In this document: piece after piece, positions 24,406 through 32,007 of the stretch
Position numbering within the stretch: position 1 is the first letter of the stretch
Layout of the letters: each line of letters opens with the position of its first letter
NCBI RefSeq assembly: GCF_001519075.1
Contig: NZ_KQ954245.1
Span: 248,001-312,000, forward strand
Length of the DNA stretch: 64,000 bases
Direction of reading: 5' to 3'
From: Novosphingobium fuchskuhlense
GTDB taxonomy: Bacteria; Pseudomonadota; Alphaproteobacteria; Sphingomonadales; Sphingomonadaceae
Program-made: the position numbers and the translations under genes
Notes under the pieces: generated by a model
Databases searched by the model: none
Told to the model about the DNA's origin: nothing
What the model saw: only the letters and a program-made list of their open reading frames with translations

Positions 24406-25103
24406 CCGGCCTCATCATCGACAACTTTGCCGGCGGCGGTGGCGCCAGTACCGGGATCGAGCAGGCGCTCGGCCGCATGGTCGATATCGCGATCAATCAC
24501 GATGAGCAGGCGCTGCGGATGCATGCAGCCAACCATCCCGGCACGCACCATCTGCAAAGCAATATCTGGCAGGTCGATCCGCTTGACCGGCACAGCGACG
24601 ATGCCCGCGCCACACTGGACGACTACGGCCCTGAGAACCCGCCACCCGGAATTTGGGTTGGCGTCTCTGTCGAGGATCAGCAGCGTGCGGACGAGCGCGT
24701 GGCCGACTTCCGCAACACCCCGGCGGCGGTGCATTTCGTCAGCTACGAGCCTGCGCTTGGCCCGGTCGATTGGTCGGGCTGGGGGTTCGTCGACCAGATC
24801 ATCGGCGGCGGCGAGAGTGGCCCGAAGGCGCGGCCTGCTCATCCGGACTGGTTCCGGAACACCCGTGACTGGTGCGCGGCATTCGGTGTCGAATACTTCC
24901 ACAAGCAGAACGGCGAGTGGCAGCCCAGCGAATTATGCTCGATCAATTGCAAGGCCGAGACGATCATCTTCGACGCCTCGGCCAGTGTTTGGCGGCATTC
25001 ACATGATGGCGGTTGGATCGGCGATCAGGCCATGTGCCGTGTCGGCAAGAAAGCAGCCGGCCGCCTGCTCGATGGCGTCGAACACAATGGTATGCCTGCA
25101 TGA
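24402..25103 (+). CDS. Chimera of truncated cytosine methyltransferase and DUF5131 (Gp37/Gp68) tail
   Basis: A 233-residue protein with two unrelated halves. Residues 1 to about 60 are the N-terminus of a phage DNA (cytosine-5) methyltransferase (LIIDNFAGGGGASTGIEQAL, AINHDEQALRMHAANHP), cut before the catalytic PCQ/PDC motif. From about residue 85 it is the C-terminal part of a DUF5131/Gp37Gp68 protein (IWVGVSVEDQQRADERV, AVHFVSYEPALGPV, IIGGGESGPKARP, FHKQNGEW), lacking that family's N-terminal cysteine motif. An internal deletion fusing two neighbouring genes in frame is the simplest explanation. Methyltransferase activity is not expected. Confidence 0.78.
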   Translation: MTGLIIDNFAGGGGASTGIEQALGRMVDIAINHDEQALRMHAANHPGTHHLQSNIWQVDPLDRHSDDARATLDDYGPENPPPGIWVGVSVEDQQRADERVADFRNTPAAVHFVSYEPALGPVDWSGWGFVDQIIGGGESGPKARPAHPDWFRNTRDWCAAFGVEYFHKQNGEWQPSELCSINCKAETIIFDASASVWRHSHDGGWIGDQAMCRVGKKAAGRLLDGVEHNGMPA

Positions 25104-25708
25104 GCGCCGCACCAACCTATCTCGCCGCAGGTGCGGACATCAGCTCGTGCGAACGCTATCGCTATAGGCTCTGGCGAGAATGGCGCAACCATCCCGCACC
25201 TGCAATGTGGGACATGTGGACCGACGATCTTGGCCTGCCGGTCGTTGATGGCGCCGGTGAGCAGCTTGGTGAGCCGCTCGCTTGCGTGTTCGTCATGCTC
25301 AATCCGTCGACGGCCGACGGCCACACCGATGATCCAACGGTCCGGCGCTGCGTCGGTTTCGCCCAGCGCCTTGGGTTTGATCGGCTCGAGGTGGTCAACT
25401 TGTTCGCCTACCGCGCAACAGACCCGCACGAGCTACTCGCCCTTGGGCACCAGGACGATCCTGTAGGCGTTCGGAACCAGCGGGCGGTGGCAAAGGCGCT
25501 CGATAGTGCGGGCATGATCATTTGCGCTTGGGGAGCCCACGGCGGGCATCTGGGGCAGGATCAGACCATTCTGGGCTGGATCGACACCAGCAATCAACGC
25601 GGCGCGCCCGTGATGGCGCTCGGCCTGACCAAGAATGGTCACCCCCGGCACCCGCTATACCTGGCCGCAGACAGTCAGCCGATTGCGTTTGAGGGATTGC
25701 CGGCATGA
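25100..25708 (+). CDS. DUF1643 domain protein
   Basis: A 202-residue protein. FVMLNPSTADGHTDDPTVRR followed by CVGFAQRLGFDRLEVVNLFAYRATDPHEL is the DUF1643 signature, with VAWG/CAWG-type and GLTKNGHPRHPLYL segments. The family is widespread in bacteria and phages; its biochemical role is unknown. The start ATG 25100 overlaps the stop of the chimeric gene and the end overlaps the next ATG. Confidence 0.85.
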   Translation: MSAAPTYLAAGADISSCERYRYRLWREWRNHPAPAMWDMWTDDLGLPVVDGAGEQLGEPLACVFVMLNPSTADGHTDDPTVRRCVGFAQRLGFDRLEVVNLFAYRATDPHELLALGHQDDPVGVRNQRAVAKALDSAGMIICAWGAHGGHLGQDQTILGWIDTSNQRGAPVMALGLTKNGHPRHPLYLAADSQPIAFEGLPA

Positions 25709-25932
25709 CCTGCGAGCGCGTCACTCCCCCCGGCGGCGGCACGGCGATCAAGCGCGCCCCCGAATACGTGGCCTCCGGCAAGGAAGTCCTGCGCGACGGC
25801 GAGCACTTCGCGGACATGCGGTCGCCCGGCGCAGCGGTTGCGGCCGCACTGCTGTTCAACAGCGGCGTCCTGATCTGCCAGAACGTTGACGAGGCTGAAT
25901 TTGCGCTGGTGCGCGAGGAGTTGTGGGGATGA
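25705..25932 (+). CDS. 75-residue phage protein of unknown function
   Basis: MTCERVTPPGGGTAIKRAPE... with a C-terminal alpha/beta part (AAVAAALLFNSGVLICQNVDEAEFALVREELWG). Both ends lie in ATGA overlaps. No recognised family. Confidence 0.58.
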   Translation: MTCERVTPPGGGTAIKRAPEYVASGKEVLRDGEHFADMRSPGAAVAAALLFNSGVLICQNVDEAEFALVREELWG

Positions 25933-26390
25933 GCTACGCCGAGAACACCGCCGTCTCAGTCGAGCGGTCGATCTCCGAGATAGTCACGCTGGTGAAGCGC
26001 GCCGGCGCCAGCCAGATCGGCCAGATGGACGACGAGGCTTTCTACGCGATCCAGTTCACGCTCGCCGACAGGATGATCCGGTTCCGGCTGCCGTGGCCGA
26101 AGCTGGACACGATTCCGACGCACAATGGCAGGCATCAGGCGCTCACCCTGACGCAACGCCTGGACAAGCTCGATCAGGTCAAGCGGTCGAAGGCGCGCGC
26201 GCTGTTGCTGGTGATCAAGGCCAAGCTGGAAAGCGTCGAAAGTGGCATCGAGACGATGGAACAGGCGTTCCTTGCCAACGTCGTGCTGCACGGCGGGCAG
26301 ACGGTCTATGACCGCATCGCTGAGCCGATTGCTCTCGAATACCAGACGGGCAGGCCGACCGTCGCTGGACTGCTGGCGGGGCCGGAATGA
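25929..26390 (+). CDS. Conserved phage protein of unknown function
   Basis: A 153-residue protein. A central motif, FYAIQFTLADRMIRFRLPWP, is followed by a basic helical section (LTQRLDKLDQVKRSKARALLLVIKAKLESVESGIETMEQAFLANVVL). Proteins like this recur in alphaproteobacterial prophages close to the integrase. ATG 25929 was chosen for its ATGA overlap; GTG 25923 is an alternative. Confidence 0.62.
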   Translation: MSYAENTAVSVERSISEIVTLVKRAGASQIGQMDDEAFYAIQFTLADRMIRFRLPWPKLDTIPTHNGRHQALTLTQRLDKLDQVKRSKARALLLVIKAKLESVESGIETMEQAFLANVVLHGGQTVYDRIAEPIALEYQTGRPTVAGLLAGPE

Positions 26391-26467
26391 GCACTGCCCG
26401 CCAGCGCCAGACGCGCCCCAGCTACCCGCCGCCCACCAAGCTCAAGAAGCTGGTCGCTTCACTATGA
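26387..26467 (+). CDS. 26-residue basic micro-protein
   Basis: The product starts MSTARQRQTRPSYPPPTKLK and ends LVASL. It is flanked on both sides by ATGA overlaps, linking the gene before to the 57-residue gene after. It could be a real peptide or only a coupling spacer. Confidence 0.4.
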   Translation: MSTARQRQTRPSYPPPTKLKKLVASL

Positions 26468-26637
26468 CTGCGCGCGTCCGCTTTCGTGAAGCTGACATCA
26501 AGCGCGCGGCTTCGGGCGTGGTCCGCGCTGGCATCCCGATCGCGCGGATTGAGATAGACCACACCGGTAAAATCGTGATCATCCCCGGCCAGCCAATCGC
26601 GGCTATGGAATCGGGCGAATGGGCAGACCTAGAGTGA
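26464..26637 (+). CDS. 57-residue phage protein upstream of integrase
   Basis: MTARVRFREADIKRAASGVV followed by RIEIDHTGKIVIIPGQP. The pattern of a basic helix followed by a beta hairpin is common in short phage proteins preceding integrases in alphaproteobacteria. Overlaps the integrase start by 19 nt. An excisionase-type role is possible but unproven. Confidence 0.55.
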   Translation: MTARVRFREADIKRAASGVVRAGIPIARIEIDHTGKIVIIPGQPIAAMESGEWADLE

Positions 26638-27704
26638 ACGTCACGCTACCCCGTTATGCGAGCGCCTATCGTGATCGCCACGGCAAGCAACGCATTCGCT
26701 TGCGCCGGACAGGCTGGCCCACGTTGCAGGTCCAACATGCACCAGGAACAGCCGAGTTCACCGAAACCTACCACCAGTGGCTTGATCATGGCCGCATTGA
26801 GGTCGGCGCCAGCAAGATCGTGCCGGGGAGCTTTGATGATCTGATCGCCCGGTTCTACCGCTCGAAGGAATGGGCGCAGATCAAGGAAACGACTCGCTAC
26901 ACCTATCGCGGCGAACTCGAGCGGTTTCGCGCCAAGTACGGTGAGCGCAGCGCCAACACTATGACTGCGCGTCATGTGGCGAACCTCATCAACAAGATGG
27001 CAGCAACCCCGAGCGCGGCGAACAATCTGCGCAAGCGGCTAGGCCAGTTGTTCCGATTCGCCATTGAGATGGGCTGGCGCACCGATAACCCGGCCAAGAG
27101 CGTTGCAGGGCTGCGCATCCGGTCAAAGGGCTTCGCTACATGGCAGGAGGAGCAGATTGCCCAATTCGAGGAGCATTGGGCCGTAGGGACGGTCCAGAGG
27201 CTCGCTTTCGACCTTGCGCTCTACACTGCCCAGCGCCGCAGTGATGTGCGCGTGATGGGGCCGCAGCATGTCGCGGGCGGATCGATCCGCGTGCGGCAGC
27301 TCAAGACGGATAAGGAACTGGTGATCCCGATGCACCCGCGCCTGATCGAAAGCATACTGGCGACCAAGACCGGTCACCTCGCATTCGTCACGAGTGCGAA
27401 GGGCGCGCCGTTCAGCACAAAGTCGTTCGGCATGTGGTTCGCCAAGCAGTGCAGGGCAGCCGGGCTGGTCGGCTATTCCATGCACGGTCTGCGAAAAGCA
27501 GCTTCTCGGCGAATGGCAGAAGCGGGCCTCACAAATCAGGAGATCAAGGCAATAACCGGCCACGTCACCGACAGCGAAGTTGCGCGCTACACGCGCGAGG
27601 CCGAGCAAGTTCTGATCGCCAAGCGCGCGATGAAAGTCATGAGTTTGGCTAACCTGTCAAATTCTGATTTGGCGCACCTTCCGCAAGGTACCGAAAATGC
27701 TTGA
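26619..27704 (+). CDS. int: Tyrosine recombinase (phage integrase)
   Basis: A 361-residue tyrosine site-specific recombinase. It has an N-terminal arm-binding and SAM-like core-binding region (ARFYRSKEWAQIKETTRYTYR), then the catalytic domain: Arg in YTAQRRSD (about 205), Lys in QLKTDKEL, H289-x-x-R292 in HGLRK, H315 in GHVTD and nucleophile Tyr324 in VARYTRE. The H-to-Y spacing of 9 is normal. It is last in the rightward unit and ends 14 bp from the tRNA-Arg 3' end, its likely attachment site. Complete. Confidence 0.95.
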   Translation: MGRPRVNVTLPRYASAYRDRHGKQRIRLRRTGWPTLQVQHAPGTAEFTETYHQWLDHGRIEVGASKIVPGSFDDLIARFYRSKEWAQIKETTRYTYRGELERFRAKYGERSANTMTARHVANLINKMAATPSAANNLRKRLGQLFRFAIEMGWRTDNPAKSVAGLRIRSKGFATWQEEQIAQFEEHWAVGTVQRLAFDLALYTAQRRSDVRVMGPQHVAGGSIRVRQLKTDKELVIPMHPRLIESILATKTGHLAFVTSAKGAPFSTKSFGMWFAKQCRAAGLVGYSMHGLRKAASRRMAEAGLTNQEIKAITGHVTDSEVARYTREAEQVLIAKRAMKVMSLANLSNSDLAHLPQGTENA

Positions 27705-27718
27705 TAATTTTGAGGTTG

Positions 27719-27795
27719 TGGCGCGCCCTGCAGGATTCGAACCTGCGGCCACCGGCTTAGAAGGCTGGTGCTCTATCCAGCTGAGCTAAGGGCGC
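27719..27795 (-). tRNA. tRNA-Arg (anticodon UCU), presumed phage attachment site
   Basis: A 77-nt gene with encoded CCA. Acceptor GCGCCCT pairs with AGGGCGC; D-arm GCTC AGCTGGAT AGAGC; anticodon loop CTTCTAA giving UCU (Arg, AGA); T-arm GCAGG TTCGAAT CCTGC; discriminator G. Its 3' end faces the integrase, so the prophage probably recombined into the 3' half and restored a complete tRNA. Confidence 0.95.
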
Positions 27796-27858
27796 GCAGC
27801 TGGCGTGCCTCATAAGGCCGCTTTGCGCCTCGTGCAAATCACGTTAGCAACACGCACC

Positions 27859-28647
27859 ATGAACGCGCACCATATCCCCCGCATCGAAGGCAGCGCCGGC
27901 GCGCGCCGGCACTTCCGCTATTTCGACTATCTGATGGCGGCGTTCGTCGCCATCCTGCTGCTGTCGAACCTGATCGGGGCAGCCAAGCTCACGACGGTCG
28001 GGGGCTACACGTTCGGCGCAGGCATCCTGTTTTTCCCGGTTTCCTATGTGCTGGGCGATGTGCTGACCGAAGTCTACGGTTATGCCCATGCGCGGCGCTG
28101 CGTGTGGGTGGGCTTCTTTGCGCTGCTGTTCATGGCGTTCATGAGCTTCGTGGTGGTGGCGATGCCGCCCTCGGCGGGCTGGGGCTGCGCCTCGAGCGGG
28201 GACCCGCGCTTTGCCGAGATCGTGGCGAAAACTTCGGCCGGGGCGGTGTGCCAGACGACCTATGATTCGGTGTTCGGCAGCACCTGGCGCATCGTGATCG
28301 CCTCGGTCACGGCATTCTGGGCCGGGGAGTTCGTCAATTCCTTCGTGCTGGCGCGGATGAAGGTGTGGACTGGCGGCAAATACCTGTTCACCCGCACCTG
28401 GGGCTCGACCATCTTCGGGCAGGCGGTGGACAGCGCGCTGTTCTATCCGATCGCCTTCCTCGGCACCTGGGCAACCACGGATGTTATCCACGTGATGTGG
28501 ACCAACTGGGCGCTCAAGGTGATCTGGGAGATCGTGCTGACGCCGGTGACTTACGCCGTGGTGGGCTTCCTGAAGCGGCAGGAAGGCGTCGACGTGTTCG
28601 ACACTGACATCGACTTCTCGCCCTTCGCGAGCACTGAGGACGCCTGA
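27859..28647 (+). CDS. Queuosine precursor transporter (VUT/YhhQ family)
   Basis: A 262-residue integral membrane protein with about six hydrophobic spans. Family motifs: FVAILLLSNLIGAAKL, ILFFPVSYVLGDVLTEVYGYAHARR, ASVTAFWAGEFVNSFVLARMK, RTWGSTIFGQAVDSALFYPIAF. YhhQ-type proteins import preQ0/preQ1 for queuosine modification of tRNA. ATG 27859 was chosen as the first methionine before the conserved region; no clear ribosome site is visible. It is the first chromosomal gene beyond the tRNA. Confidence 0.9.
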   Translation: MNAHHIPRIEGSAGARRHFRYFDYLMAAFVAILLLSNLIGAAKLTTVGGYTFGAGILFFPVSYVLGDVLTEVYGYAHARRCVWVGFFALLFMAFMSFVVVAMPPSAGWGCASSGDPRFAEIVAKTSAGAVCQTTYDSVFGSTWRIVIASVTAFWAGEFVNSFVLARMKVWTGGKYLFTRTWGSTIFGQAVDSALFYPIAFLGTWATTDVIHVMWTNWALKVIWEIVLTPVTYAVVGFLKRQEGVDVFDTDIDFSPFASTEDA

Positions 28648-29045
28648 TGATCTACATTGTCCTCAATGGCGGGGCCATTCTGGCGGCGACGCTGGCGGGG
28701 CTGGTGCTGGGGACGATCTGGCAGATCGCGGCAGACCGCCGGCAAATCAGCGGGCGGGGCTGGATCGGCAGCCTTGCCTTCGCGTTCCTCGCCGAGGCTT
28801 GGCTCTGTGCCATTCTTGCCGGGGCTTTGATCCTTGCGCCACCCAAGGGCAGCGTGTGGACGATGACAATCGGCAGCGCCGTGGTGATCTGGCTCGGCTT
28901 CGTACTGCCGAGCCTTGCCGCCTCGTACCGCATGCGCGCGCTGGCGTGGCGGGCGGTAACGGTCGATTGCGGCTATTGGCTGCTGGTGATGCTAACGCAG
29001 GCGGTGGTGCTGCGTCTTATCGGGCTGGTGCCGCCGCCGGTGTGA
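28647..29045 (+). CDS. Four-span membrane protein, DUF1761-like
   Basis: A 132-residue protein with four hydrophobic helices (GGAILAATLAGLVLGTIWQI, LAFAFLAEAWLCAILAGALI, MTIGSAVVIWLGFVLPSLAA, GYWLLVMLTQAVVLRLIGL). Layout and length resemble DUF1761. Start overlaps the transporter stop by one base, so the two are co-transcribed. Function unknown. Confidence 0.65.
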   Translation: MIYIVLNGGAILAATLAGLVLGTIWQIAADRRQISGRGWIGSLAFAFLAEAWLCAILAGALILAPPKGSVWTMTIGSAVVIWLGFVLPSLAASYRMRALAWRAVTVDCGYWLLVMLTQAVVLRLIGLVPPPV

Positions 29046-29054
29046 GGCGACCAT

Positions 29055-29082
29055 GGCCCTCCCCGATTGAGCGGGAAGGGCC
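29055..29082. terminator. Hairpin between convergent genes
   Basis: GGCCCTCCCCG (29055-29065) and CGGGAAGGGCC (29072-29082) form an 11-bp stem with one mismatch, in the 61-bp gap between convergent genes. No T-tract is present. Probably a transcription end for both sides. Confidence 0.45.
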
Positions 29083-29106
29083 CGGTGCGGGAGAGGCGAG
29101 TGCCGC

Positions 29107-29328
29107 TCAATCGGCGATCAGGCCGATGGCGAGGTAGATCAGGATCAGCGAGCCGAAGCCGACCAGTGTGCCGATGACCCAGGCGACGCGCACCAGCGTC
29201 ACATCGAGGCCGAAATAGTCGGCGATCCCGGCGCTGACGCCCATGATCTTGCCGCGCTGCTTGTTGAGACGGAAACCGCGCGTGGCGGGCGAGTGGACCC
29301 CGTGGTCCTCGAAGCGCAGGTCGCTCAT
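29107..29328 (-). CDS. pspC: PspC domain protein
   Basis: A 73-residue protein. RGFRLNKQRGKIMGVSAGIADYFGLDVTLVRVAWVI and the hydrophobic helix VGFGSLILIYLAIGLI are the PspC domain and its membrane span. PspC takes part in the envelope-stress (phage shock) response. ATG 29328 overlaps the stop of the upstream small gene. A sigma-54 promoter lies upstream of the pair; pspA and pspB are not in this window. Confidence 0.88.
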   Translation of the reverse strand: MSDLRFEDHGVHSPATRGFRLNKQRGKIMGVSAGIADYFGLDVTLVRVAWVIGTLVGFGSLILIYLAIGLIAD

Positions 29329-29468
29329 GCGGCGTACTCCGTGACGGTGGCGGTGTGGAGCGGGCTTTGCGCCGGGGCGTTCACGGTACCGCCGACCAGG
29401 GCGAGGGTGAGAGCGAAGGCAGCGGCCGCGCTGAAGATGGGAGCGGTGAAGGAGCGGATGGTGGTCAT
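29325..29468 (-). CDS. 47-residue exported or membrane-anchored small protein
   Basis: MTTIRSFTAPIFSAAAAFALTLALVGGTVNAPAQ... has a basic start, one hydrophobic stretch and an A-P-A-type possible cleavage site. AGGA lies 8 nt before the ATG at 29468. First gene after the sigma-54 promoter and ATGA-coupled to pspC. Its function is unknown; an envelope-stress role is inferred from context. Confidence 0.6.
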   Translation of the reverse strand: MTTIRSFTAPIFSAAAAFALTLALVGGTVNAPAQSPLHTATVTEYAA

Positions 29469-29534
29469 GTCTGAAGTCCTTTCCTGAGTTCGAAGTTGGC
29501 GCCGTCCAGTCCGTCCGGCGTATGCCAAGGTCTC

Positions 29535-29550
29535 TGCATGGGTCGTGCCA
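29535..29550 (-). promoter_or_regulatory. Predicted sigma-54 promoter of the psp pair
   Basis: On the minus strand, TGGCACGACCCATGCA has GG and GC separated by exactly 10 nt, matching the sigma-54 -24/-12 consensus TGGCACG-N4-TTGCW at nearly every position. It is 67 nt upstream of the small gene preceding pspC. The remainder of 29469-29802 holds no convincing gene and should also contain the rimP promoter. Confidence 0.7.
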
Positions 29551-29802
29551 AATGCGAGAAATGGCGGAAATCTGGGGTTTCATTCAGGCCACCTAGCCAG
29601 TTATGCTTATCGAAATGCGAACGTTTGGGAAATTTCACCGACTTTCGGTATCGGGTAATTCCGAAATCTTGCCGCTTGCCTTTTGCGGCCCTCTCGCCTA
29701 GGGGCACTTCATCCCGACATTGTGAAGGCAAAGTCTGGGCTGGCGCCAAGCGGGGCCGGCACCAAACCCCTGTCTTCGCTGTGCCGGCCCGTTGGAGCAT
29801 GC

Positions 29803-30363
29803 ATGAACGATATCGCACGGATTACCGAGATTGCCGAAGAAGAGGCTGCCAGCCTCGGCTTCGATCTCGTGCGTGTGCGCTATTTCAAGGGCGGCGAGAT
29901 CGGGGATGAGGAGCACACGCTCCAGATCATGGCCGAGCGGCCCGAGACCGGCCAGCTGGTGATCGAGGACTGCGCTGCGCTGTCGCACCGCATTTCCGAT
30001 CGCATCGATGCGTTGGAAGAAGCGGGCGATGTGCTGATCGCGGAGGCCTACCGGCTCGAGGTCAGCTCGCCGGGGATCGACCGTCCGCTAACCCGCGCGA
30101 AGGACTTTGCCGCCTGGACCGGCCACGAGGCGCGGATCGAACTTGCTGAACTGCTTGATAATCGGAAGCGCTTCCGTGGCGATCTCGCCGGGTTCGACGC
30201 CGAGAGAGAGATGATTTCGATCAACGACGATGGCGTGGTATATACCGTACCATTCAGCCTCGTTGCCAATGCCAAGCTGATCCTGACGGATAAGCTGATC
30301 GCCGCTTCCCGACCGCTGGATACCAGCGGCGTGGATGATATTGTTGAGGAACAGGAAGACTAA
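29803..30363 (+). CDS. rimP: Ribosome maturation factor RimP
   Basis: A 186-residue cytoplasmic protein needed for assembly of the 30S subunit. Characteristic sequences: GFDLVRVRYF near the start, DCAALSHRISDRID, YRLEVSSPGIDRPLTRAKDF and a C-terminal SH3-like part (RFRGDLAGFD, VPFSLVANAKLILTD). First gene of the conserved rimP-nusA-ylxR-infB unit; nusA begins 3 bp after its stop. Start ATG 29803. Confidence 0.94.
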   Translation: MNDIARITEIAEEEAASLGFDLVRVRYFKGGEIGDEEHTLQIMAERPETGQLVIEDCAALSHRISDRIDALEEAGDVLIAEAYRLEVSSPGIDRPLTRAKDFAAWTGHEARIELAELLDNRKRFRGDLAGFDAEREMISINDDGVVYTVPFSLVANAKLILTDKLIAASRPLDTSGVDDIVEEQED

Positions 30364-30366
30364 GCC

Positions 30367-32007
30367 ATGGCCAGTGCGATTTCCGCCAACCGTGCCGAGC
30401 TGCTCGCGATCGCGAACTCTGTCGCGACCGAGAAGATGATCGACAAGTCCATCGTCATCGAGGCGATGGAAGAAGCGATCCAGAAGTCCGCGCGCAACCG
30501 CTATGGCGCCGAGAACGACATTCGGGCCAAGCTCGATCCGCGCACCGGCGACCTGCGTCTGTGGCGCGTCGTCGAAGTGGTCGAAGAGGTCGAGGACTAC
30601 TTCAAGCAGGTCGATCTCAAGCAGGCCGAGAAGCTCCAGCCCGGCGCGAAGGTCGGCGACTTCCTCGTCGATCCGCTGCCGCCGGTTGACCTCGGGCGCA
30701 TCGACGCGCAGTCGGCCAAGCAGGTGATCTTCCAGAAGGTCCGCGATGCCGAGCGTGACCGCCAGTACGAAGAGTTCAAGGACCGCGCCGGCGAAGTGAT
30801 CACCGGCGTGATCAAGTCGGTCGAGTTCGGCCACGTGATCGTCAACCTCGGCCGCGCCGAGGGCGTGATCCGCCGCGACCAGCAGATCCCCCGCGAAGTG
30901 CCGCGCGTGGGCGAGCGTGTGCGGGCCTGGATCATGAAGGTCGAGCGCCAGAACCGTGGGCCCCAGATTTTCCTCAGCCGTGCGCACCCCGAGTTCATGA
31001 AGAAGCTATTCGCGCAGGAAGTGCCCGAAATCTACGATGGCATCATCGAGATCAAGGCCGCCGCGCGCGATCCGGGCAGTCGCGCCAAGATCGGCGTGAT
31101 CAGCCGCGATTCGAGCATCGACCCGGTCGGCGCCTGCGTCGGCATGAAGGGCAGCCGCGTGCAGGCCGTCGTGCAGGAACTGCAGGGCGAGAAGATCGAC
31201 ATCATCCCCTGGAGCGAGGACACCGCGACCTTCGTGGTCAACGCGCTCCAGCCCGCGACCGTGAGCCGCGTGGTGATCGACGAGGAAGAAAGCCGTATCG
31301 AGGTCGTCGTGCCCGATGACCAGCTGTCGCTCGCCATCGGTCGCCGCGGCCAGAACGTGCGTCTGGCGTCCTCGCTGACGGGCTCTGCCATCGACATCAT
31401 GACCGAGGCGGAAGCCTCGGAGAAGCGCCAGAAGGAATTCGCCGAGCGCTCGAAGATGTTCGAGGAAGAACTCGACGTCGACGAGACGCTCTCGCAGCTG
31501 CTGGTGGCCGAAGGCTTCAGCGAGCTGGAGGAGGTCGCCTACATCGATATCGCCGAACTCGCGGCGATCGAAGGGTTCGACGAGGAGCTGGGCCAGGAAC
31601 TGCAGAGCCGCGCGCTCGAGGCGCTGGAGCGCCGCGAGGAAGCGCAGCGTGAAGAGCGCCGCGGCCTTGGCGTCGAGGATGCGCTGGCCGAGCTGCCCCA
31701 TCTGACCGAAGCGATGCTGGTCACGCTGGGCAAGGCGGGCATCAAGACGCTCGACGATCTGGCCGATCTCGCCACCGACGAACTCATCGCCAAGAAGCGC
31801 GGCGGCGAACAGCGCCGTCGCAACAACAATACCGAGAACCGCCGCGACCGCGAACGCAGCGAGCGCACCGAGGACAAGGGCGGCGTGCTGGGCGAATACG
31901 GCCTCTCGGAAGAGCAGGGCAACGAGATCATCATGGCCGCGCGTGCGCACTGGTTCGAAGACGAACCGGCAGTTGAGGAGGCCGCCCATGCGGAATCCTC
32001 ACAATGA
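30367..32007 (+). CDS. nusA: Transcription termination/antitermination protein NusA
   Basis: A 546-residue RNA-polymerase-binding protein. N-terminal domain ([20 protein letters not shown]), S1 domain ([26 protein letters not shown]), KH1 and KH2 ([39 protein letters not shown]) and C-terminal helix-hairpin-helix acidic repeats ([35 protein letters not shown]). Length is typical for alphaproteobacteria. It overlaps the following ylxR gene by 20 nt, so translation is coupled. Confidence 0.96.
   Translation: MASAISANRAELLAIANSVATEKMIDKSIVIEAMEEAIQKSARNRYGAENDIRAKLDPRTGDLRLWRVVEVVEEVEDYFKQVDLKQAEKLQPGAKVGDFLVDPLPPVDLGRIDAQSAKQVIFQKVRDAERDRQYEEFKDRAGEVITGVIKSVEFGHVIVNLGRAEGVIRRDQQIPREVPRVGERVRAWIMKVERQNRGPQIFLSRAHPEFMKKLFAQEVPEIYDGIIEIKAAARDPGSRAKIGVISRDSSIDPVGACVGMKGSRVQAVVQELQGEKIDIIPWSEDTATFVVNALQPATVSRVVIDEEESRIEVVVPDDQLSLAIGRRGQNVRLASSLTGSAIDIMTEAEASEKRQKEFAERSKMFEEELDVDETLSQLLVAEGFSELEEVAYIDIAELAAIEGFDEELGQELQSRALEALERREEAQREERRGLGVEDALAELPHLTEAMLVTLGKAGIKTLDDLADLATDELIAKKRGGEQRRRNNNTENRRDRERSERTEDKGGVLGEYGLSEEQGNEIIMAARAHWFEDEPAVEEAAHAESSQ

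Larger units (their letters stand above)
1..27718. mobile_element. Integrated prophage (right-hand portion, left end outside window)
   Basis: The region contains terminase small and large subunits, a portal, a minor head protein, a tail fibre, a DUF2213 capsid protein, a repressor/Cro-like switch, ERF annealase, SSB, a RusA-like resolvase and a tyrosine integrase. It ends next to the 3' end of a tRNA-Arg gene. No stretch before 27.7 kb reads as host sequence. The left attachment site and the remaining head and tail genes must lie before base 1. The switch genes, integrase and terminase all look intact; the clearest decay is the chimeric gene at 24402-25103. Confidence 0.95.
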
